Source of the DNA: Bilabrum cf. latius
Taxonomy: Eukaryota; Bigyra: Bicosoecida; Bigyra; Bicosoecida
Assembly: GCA_965178125.1 (NCBI GenBank)
Contig: CBCXTV010000017.1
Span: 1-29,863, forward strand
Length of the DNA: 29,863 nucleotides
Reading direction: 5' to 3'
The notes under the pieces: generated by a model
What the model saw: the letters and a program-made list of their open reading frames with translations, nothing else
Told to the model about the DNA's origin: nothing
Databases searched by the model: none
Part shown: positions 24,615 to 29,863 of the stretch, one piece after another
Layout of the letters: every line of letters begins with the position of its first letter
How positions within the stretch are numbered: position 1 is the stretch's first letter
Made by a program: the position numbers and the translations under genes

Positions 24615-25433
24615 CTCGCGGGGCGTTGCCGAGCTGTCTTGCGCGGGAAATCCCCTGCGGCGCAGCGCCCCGGCGGAGCCCGGCGTCCAGCTCTGCCCCG
24701 CGAGCCCTTGCGGTTCTGGGCGTTCCGAGGGTTCCCGTGGCGGAGTTTACGCCGTTGCGGACGCAGGCCCTTTGCTCTTGGCCGCAGGAAGCTCTGCCCC
24801 TGGTGCCAGCCGTCTGGAGTCCCGGGGTGCCCAAGAAGGACTTCTGGGCCGTGTCACTCTCCGACCCGCAGGCACGAGAAGGTCTCGAAGTAATGACGGG
24901 CATCTGTACCGGAGGCGAGGGAGAGGACGCTGTTGCACGTGACCAATACGTCAAAGATGGACGTGACGATCGAGATCGGGACTGCTCTCGCTCGGGTGGC
25001 CGAGCCCTCAGAGCCCGGAGCCCAGGAGCTTCTAAGCAAAGGGAGCGAGGCTGTGGGCCCGATGGCGCCCGACGAGCCCGGCGTGGTGGCGCTGCTGAAT
25101 GCCGGCGAGGAGCCGAGCGGAGCCCGGGTGTCGGCGAAGCGGGGCGACCTCGGGGAGCGCGCCTTCGAGATGTTGAACGAGACGAAGTATTCGGCGGACG
25201 ACGTGGGCAACGTCAGTTCGGGGTCCTTGGGCGTCTTGCGGAGGCGAGCCGAAGAAGTCTTGTCGAAGAAGAAGCGGTGCGTGTGGTATGGCCTCCAAGG
25301 CGAGGGCGGCTCCTTGTCGTTGCGTCTGCCCCCAACAGGGCATAAGGGGCTGTTCGCCGAGGCCAGCGATGCCGTCAAGGCCACCTTCAGTGCGGAACGT
25401 GTGGTGGACTGCGTTAGTGCTGGGAGAAAGTGA
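24600..25433 (+). pseudogene. Region between protease and RT
   Basis: One frame (from about 24740) reads VAEFTPLRTQAL...GLEVMTGICTGG. The next (from 24927) reads LHVTNTSKMDVTIEIGTALA, a beta-rich element commonly seen between protease and RT of Ty3/gypsy polyproteins. It continues to a stop at 25431-25433 through a charged segment (MLNETKYSADDVG, RAEEVLSKKKRCVW). No enzymatic motif. Confidence 0.5.
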
Positions 25434-25990
25434 GGCCGTCAAGGCGGAGCTTGAATTTGCGGGGGACGCCGAGGCCACGGCGTACGCGATCCCGCTGTCG
25501 GAGGGGCTTGAGTCCGACCCTTTCCACGGGAGTGAAGGGGGCGGCGGTCTGCCCCGGAGAGTTCGTCGTGATGACTGCCGGCCAGTTCGCCAGGTCGAGT
25601 GGGAGCAGAGTTGTGGCCCTGGTCCTGGCGAGCGAGGGAGTGAAAGGGCTGTCGCCAAGGGAGCGCTCTTGATGCGGGACGAGGGTTTTGTCCCTCCGAG
25701 CTTTTCCTACGGTTGGGGCTTGGCGGATGTCATGTACGGAGAGCCGCGGGAGAGCGAGCGCTGTGGCACGGCCCGAAGGAAGGAGAGGCCGTGGGCGAAG
25801 GGGGGGCATGGACCTTGACGCGCTCGATGACTGTGTGCACGCCGTCTCGCGTGCGTTTGGGGCAGTCGGACGAGGAGGCGCGCGAGGAATCGGTGCAAGG
25901 AGTCTCACCTCTGGGCGTTGAGGGAAGTGGCGACTCAGGAGTGTGGCGAGTTGGTCCATCAAGGGTTCTACACTGGGCCCCTCGCGGAGG
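25434..25990 (+). pseudogene. Unassigned pol segment where the RT palm would be expected
   Basis: Short open blocks in alternating frames (AVKAELEFAGDAEATAY; EFVVMTAGQFARSSG; MRDEGFVPPSFSYGWG; LDALDDCVHAVSRAFG). None resembles the RT fingers or palm, and I find no YxDD box in any + frame. Confidence 0.4.
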
Positions 25991-27000
25991 AGTCAGGTGA
26001 CAGGGCGTATCACTTGGTGCTGAGCAGGGAAGAGATCGAGGAGAGCGAGCAGCGCGAGCTTCCCCCTCAGGAGTATTACGAGCAGTTGGGGAAGGTGCTT
26101 GCGCAGAAGTTCCCCGGAGCGGATGCCGACTTGATTGAGCATGTGGTGCCGTTGGTGGCCGCGTTTGACACGGCGACGACCTATGCGTTGAGCTTCGGGA
26201 TCGCGAAGTTCCAGATCGCGCAGCACAAGGTGAAGCTTGTGGGGGAATATGTCGGGAGGAATGGCCGTTCGCCGAACCCCGAGACCGTGAGGGCGATTAA
26301 GAAATGGCCGCCCGTCAACAACCCTCAAGGATTTGCAGGCGTTCTTGGGCACCGCGAATTACATGAGGGCGCATGCGGGGCCCGCGTACGCGAGGGTGTC
26401 GACGCCGCTCAGGCCGCTCCTGAAGCTTGGGCGCGACCTTCCCGCCGAAGGAGGAGCAGCTCGCCGCGATCGAGGCGCTGAAGGAGTTGCTTGTAGACGA
26501 CCATACCTTGGCCGTGCCCGATGAAGCCGCGGCCCGTGCGGCGGCGGCGAATGCTTGGAATGCCGGGGAGCCGCCGAAGGGAAGGCCGTACGAGATGGGC
26601 GCGGACACGTCGGGCTACGCGATTGGGGCCGTTGACCGGCCAGTGCGACAGGAACGGGGGGCACGTTGCGCACCTTGTTGTATTTCTCGGCGCACTCGTC
26701 CGAGTGCCAGCAGAACTGGCACCCGTTCGAGCAGGAGTTGTGGGGGGCTGTTATGCGCGCGCGGGGACTGCGTCAAGCATTTGGGCCGGATCCCTGCGAT
26801 CTTGCACACGGACCATGCGAATATCACGCGCCTCGACTCGTTACCCCTATCGCGGGTAGAGCCGAAACACTTCCGATGGGTCGCGGAGCTCCTTCAATGG
26901 GGGTTCGAGGTTGCTCTTATCGCCCGGGAACGGGGGCCTTGCATAGTGGCCTTGACGCGATCAGTCGCCACCCGAGGGCCGCGACCAGCTGATCTTGGCC
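25918..27000 (+). pseudogene. RT thumb/connection and RNase H
   Basis: From about 26194, FGIAKFQIAQHKVKLVGEY and NPETVRAIKKWPP match the RT end of gypsy elements. In the next frame AFLGTANYMRAHAG and TPLRPLLKLG follow. RNase H residues can be placed: Asp in GADTSGYAIGA (codon 26603-26605), Glu in FEQELWGAV (about 26729-26737), Asp in LHTDHANIT (26811-26813) and Asp in LDAISRHPR (26954-26956). They sit in at least three frames, so the protein cannot be made as one piece. The frame upstream (REEIEESEQRELPPQEYYEQ) joins straight to the thumb with no palm. Confidence 0.75.
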
Positions 27001-27267
27001 AAGGCGGGCCAGTGGACGCAGCACCGTGCGACGATCAGGGAGTGCAGGCGGCGATTGACGGGGGAAATTTGATGACGACGAGCCGGTGATGATCGTTCCT
27101 GCCGACTTGCCCCCCGAGAAGTTGGAGCCCCTTTCCTACGAGAGCTTGGTGGAAGCCGGCGCGATCGCTCGGGAGTCCGAGACGCAGATCCAGGGGGTGC
27201 GCCGGAAGGCTCGGAAGAGGCTTCGAGAAGGGAGGGGAGGAGAGCGGATCGAGGATGGCCCGGAGGA

Positions 27268-27303
27268 GCCCGCTGGCCAAACCGATACGGCGGGCCGGCG
27301 GGC
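27268..27303 (+). repeat. Cap-conserved hairpin 5
   Basis: GCCCGCTGGCC (27268-27278) pairs with GGCCGGCGGGC (27293-27303) along all 11 positions with one G-U pair. The cap AAACCGATACGGCG is at 27279-27292. This is the cleanest member. Confidence 0.8.
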
Positions 27304-27329
27304 CCCCGACGAAACGGGTGAGGGCGCTG

Positions 27330-27362
27330 CCCCCGGACAAACCGATTCGGCCGTCCGGAGGG
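27330..27362 (+). repeat. Cap-conserved hairpin 6
   Basis: CCGGAC (27333-27338) pairs with GTCCGG (27353-27358), then CCC with GGG across a bulged A. The cap AAACCGATTCGGCC is at 27339-27352. Confidence 0.75.
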
Positions 27363-27869
27363 GTTCCAGAAGGTTGCCGGGTGCACGTGCTCCAGAACCC
27401 GTCGGGGGAAGACATCAACGTGAGCGTGAACCGACAGATCCGGGTGCTGGTCCTTGGGCCTTGGGACTGCCGGAGGAGGTTGAGAAGAAGGCGAAGGAGT
27501 TGGCCGTGCGGATTGGCCACGCCGCGGGGTGTCCGACGGAGTGTGTTCTGTTGGACGCTCCCTTCGCCGTCGACGGAGCGATCGATGGTACCCAGCATTG
27601 GATCCGGGTTGTGGCTCGCACGCAGGAGGAGCGGAGAAGTGCTTACGCCCGTCAAGGGTTCACGGGGTTGATCACACTCCACTCCGGAGCCGTGCAGTGG
27701 GGCCCGGACGTGATCGCGGGCATTGGCCAAGGAGGATTGACCGTGGCGTTAGGATCGCTGCCCTTGGTGGTGGAGGCCGCCTGCCGCTGGAGGATCGTCA
27801 CCCCGGAGGAGATGAGGGACTTTCGACGGGTCTGGGGGCGCATTCGCGCCCTGATCATCGTGGACCCCC

Positions 27870-28541
27870 TTGATCGTGCCTCAGAGGTCCCAGTGGCTGG
27901 ACGTGTTGGAAGCCTTCCCCGAGAGCGTGCGGGTCCAGCCGTCGGGGATCTATCGAGAGCTCTTGGTCACGCCCTCGGTATCAGCACATGAAGTTCGCGC
28001 GGCATTTTTTTGGGGGGGGGGGATCGCGGCCCCTCCCCACGCTGAAGTATTGGAAGGGGTGCTACGAGAGGCGCTTACGAAGAAGGTCCCCTTCTACTTC
28101 GAGGACGACCCCCTCGGCGTGGAGGCATGCGCGGTGTGCGGAAAGAAGAATGCGATGGGCCGGTGTCCACGCTGCGGGCTTTTGATGCACCTTGGGTGCG
28201 TCGCCCCGCCGACGCTAGGGGGGACCCGTTGTGCCCGCGATGCACTGCGGAGGAGCACGAGCGCAGCACGTCGGCGGGCGACGGGGGGGGCCTTGGGCGC
28301 GGAACCGGCGCTGGATGCAGCGGGGCTTTGGGCAAAACCGATTCGGCCGCCCTTTGCCCCTGGGGCGCGTGCCGTCCTGAATGATGCCGGGAGGATGGGT
28401 TCCGCTGCGGTGGACCCCCGTAGGACCCGTGCCGGAGGCGAGCTCCCAGGAGTGCTCGTTCAGCCCGCTGCAGGTCTTCGGGGCGGATCTGGGGGCGCAC
28501 TTGGAAGTCCCTTTCCGCGTGGGGCGCATGCCGTCGGGTGA
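27870..28541 (+). pseudogene. PHD-like zinc finger region of the polyprotein
   Basis: LIVPQRSQWLDVLEAFP continues the previous domain after a frame change near 27860. Then comes CAVCGKKNAMGRCPRCGLLMH: Cys codons at 28128, 28137, 28164 and 28173, His at 28188 and Cys at 28197. A final CPRC pair (28232 and 28241) lies one frame over. Spacing C-x2-C-x8-C-x2-C-x4-H-x2-C-...-C-x2-C fits a PHD (C4HC3) finger. A poly-G run at 28012-28022 is a likely shift site. PHD fingers read histone tails in other proteins; a role in targeting integration is inference. Confidence 0.55.
28322..28360 (+). repeat. Cap-conserved hairpin 7
   Basis: GGGGC (28322-28326) pairs with GCCCC (28356-28360), and GGGC (28330-28333) with GCCC (28349-28352), across a TTT/TTT internal loop. 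The cap AAAACCGATTCGGCC is at 28334-28348. Confidence 0.75.
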
Positions 28542-28770
28542 GGAAGCGCGGGAGGCCGGCTACCAGGATGTGGCCACGTGGTTCCGGCGCGCGGGTGCGG
28601 CCAGGCTGGCCGCCCCCCACCTCGCCGACGTCGAGTTTCGGAGTCTTTCCCTACTGCGCGCGCGCCAGAGGAGGAGAGCGGAGCCGAAGTTCTGTGCGCA
28701 AAAGGAGACTGGGCATGGACAGATCGTACCTCCTTGTGGATGTCGAAGTTGGCCTCCGGGAGCGGCGTGA
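28381..28770 (+). pseudogene. Linker before integrase
   Basis: An open frame (MMPGGWVPLRWTPVG, then SGEEAREAGYQDVATWFRRAG) lies between the PHD-like region and integrase. No motif is recognised. The following 28770-28896 continues in other frames (RKKAEEEWAAAWSYDKAS). Confidence 0.4.
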
Positions 28771-28896
28771 GTTGTGCGCGAACGCCAGGGAGGATCTCGC
28801 GAAGAAGGCGGAAGAGGAGTGGGCCGCGGCTTGGAGTTACGATAAAGCCAGTGCCCGAATTGCCCGTGCTTCTCGACGGTCGTATGCCAGATCGCC

Positions 28897-29863
28897 TTGG
28901 GGAGGGCCCAGAGGGAAGGGAAGGTGTGGGCCCCGATCATCGCGCTCAAGCAGGATGAGTTGTATTCGAAGGAGGGCGTTCCAGCGGCCGTTGGTGAAAG
29001 GAGGACGAATCGGCGCCGGCAGCTCGCCCCCGTGGAGTCGGAGCAGTACCGGCTGAACCCGATCGATGACTTGTTGGAAAGGGAAGTCGCGCTCGCCGAA
29101 TCCCGATGGGTGTACTACTTGCCCGTCATTCCGGAAGGATGTGTGCCCGCGGATCCGGGAGGGAGGACGTGGCGGAGGTGGCTCTTCGAGCATGCCCACG
29201 CCTCCATGCTCAACCCGCACAGGCCGCAGGGCGAGTCGTTCCAGATCCTCCGCCGGATGGGTTGGTGGCCGACGCTGTCGACGGATTTCAACGCGTGGTA
29301 CGGAAGTTGCCGTGTGTGCCAGCAGTACAGGGCGAAGCCGGTGCAAGGGCCTTTCCGGTCTACGCTTGCGGATGACACGCGCCGGGATGCCGTCCCTTGG
29401 ACGGACGTCATGGTCGACGTCCAGGGCCCCTACACCAAAGCCGAGGGGGGCGAAATGTACGTCCTCAGCTACTTCTGCACGGCGCTCAAAGTGCCCTTCA
29501 TGGAGCCTTTCCGATCGCTTCAGGCCGGCAGCTTTTCTCGAGCTTTTGTTGCCGCGGTCCTGAGGTCCAGGACGATCCCGGAGATTACGCAGGACAGACA
29601 GAGGAGCGGAGTTCACGTCGAGGGTGCATGAGGAGTTTCTCGCGCTGTGTGGGACGGTGCATCGCACAGGCAGTGCTTTCACGCCCCGTCATCAAGGATT
29701 GGTGGAGAGGAGCCATCAGGTGCAGTTGCAGCAGCACTTGATCTTGCTCAATGCCGTGTGCCAGGCGTTTCCGCAGGAGTGGCCAGCGTTGCTCCCTCTG
29801 CTGGAGTACTTGTATTTCACGGCGCCGCGCGGCGCCACCGGGTGAGTGCGCATGACGTGAGCA
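28897..29863 (+). pseudogene. Integrase with HHCC and DD35E, frameshifted
   Basis: The zinc-binding part has His codons at 29191, 29197 and 29218 (EHAHASMLNPH) and Cys at 29308 and 29317 (CRVC). The catalytic core follows: Asp codon 29416 in DVMVDVQGP (frame 1); Asp 29597 in TDRGAEF and Glu 29705 in GLVERSHQ (frame 2), with 35 residues between the last two. A one-base shift just before 29594 separates the first Asp from the others. A second near 29840 moves the frame again (VSAHDVS) before the window ends. The type is a Ty3/gypsy integrase, which joins cDNA to host DNA. This copy is inactive as read. Confidence 0.85.

Larger units (their letters stand above)
27086..27860 (+). pseudogene. Unknown domain between RNase H and integrase
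   Basis: An open frame from about 27086 has a charged start, two cap-conserved hairpins in a low-complexity stretch, then a well-formed globular-looking segment (CPTECVLLDAPFAVDG, TQHWIRVVARTQEERR, FTGLITLHSGAVQWG, VTPEEMRDFRRVWGRI). I do not recognise the fold. Gypsy elements usually go directly from RNase H to integrase, so about 1.5 kb here is extra. Confidence 0.5.
20731..29863 (+). mobile_element. Decayed Ty3/gypsy-order retroelement, 3' end outside the window
   Basis: Domain order is Gag, protease, RT remnant, RNase H, unknown domain with PHD-like finger, integrase: the Ty3/gypsy order. Reading frame changes occur at least a dozen times, mostly explained by single-base shifts. No LTR pair can be seen because the right end is missing. 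Seven cap-conserved hairpins are scattered through it. The frameshifts could partly be sequencing error, but the intact 10.8-kb ORF in the same window argues that most are real decay. Confidence 0.8.

Noticed and set aside
1-29863. Bacterial or viral origin of the window
   Set aside because: No operon-like gene packing or ribosome-binding sites. Retroelements, microsatellites and TIR elements indicate a eukaryotic nuclear genome.

Overview
This window looks like nuclear DNA of a dinoflagellate. It is GC-rich and has no ordinary host gene that I can defend. It is dominated by retroelements whose Gag regions carry CCCH zinc fingers, by inverted-repeat elements and by GGGCCC arrays. The taxon is an inference from style; no rRNA, tRNA gene or spliced-leader sequence is present to fix it. 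A large, high-GC dinoflagellate genome such as Prorocentrum would fit.

Left part (1-13.5 kb). Bases 1-885 are a fragment of a Ty1/copia-style gag-protease reading frame (three CCCH-type fingers, then a DTG aspartic protease). It is cut at base 886 by a direct repeat of about 685 bp that recurs at 12801-13488. The repeats behave like LTRs: they start TGTGTTCC and end GGAGCACA, a candidate primer site lies 3 nt inside, and a short purine run precedes the right copy. They differ by eight substitutions, all transitions, and five one-base indels. Between them lies one uninterrupted reading frame of 3605 codons (ATG 1378 to stop 12195). It encodes a low-complexity protein with one membrane-like segment, in-frame tandem repeats and acidic and His/Asp tracts. 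I recognise no reverse transcriptase, integrase or Gag in it. This is a large non-autonomous LTR element with a giant passenger ORF.

Middle part (13.5-20.6 kb). This stretch is almost entirely repeats: CA and CACG microsatellites, GGGCCC arrays, two copies of a foldback element (14179-14598 and 18900-19479), two arrays of a 20-bp unit, several short terminal-inverted-repeat (TIR) elements (15048-15408, 15563-15992, 16095-16570, 16930-17621, 18302-18704, 19475-19767), a 134-bp spacer-free palindrome, a 450-bp A/G tract and a 12-bp minisatellite split by an insertion. A short ORF with a signal-peptide-like start at 19851 is the only hint of a host gene.

Right part (20.7 kb to the end). This is a decayed Ty3/gypsy-order retroelement on the + strand: Gag (CCHC knuckle, CCHH variant, CCCH finger), protease (active site DYG), RT thumb/connection, RNase H, an unknown domain with a PHD-like finger, and integrase (HHCC, DD35E). 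It runs off the window. Its frame changes many times and I cannot find the RT palm with its YxDD box. A 34-base stretch just before the first Gag ATG is complementary to the 5' half of a tRNA-Pro.

The most unusual signal is in this right-hand element. Seven short hairpins (22019-28360) share a near-identical 14-15 nt cap, A3-4 CCGATTCGGC[G/C], but each has a different stem whose two arms are complementary. The conserved apex with sequence-variable paired arms suggests either a tiny mobile hairpin that makes its own inverted flanks or an RNA structure. A second set, with a GCGA apex on G/C stems, occurs three times in the left part. I know of no name for either family.
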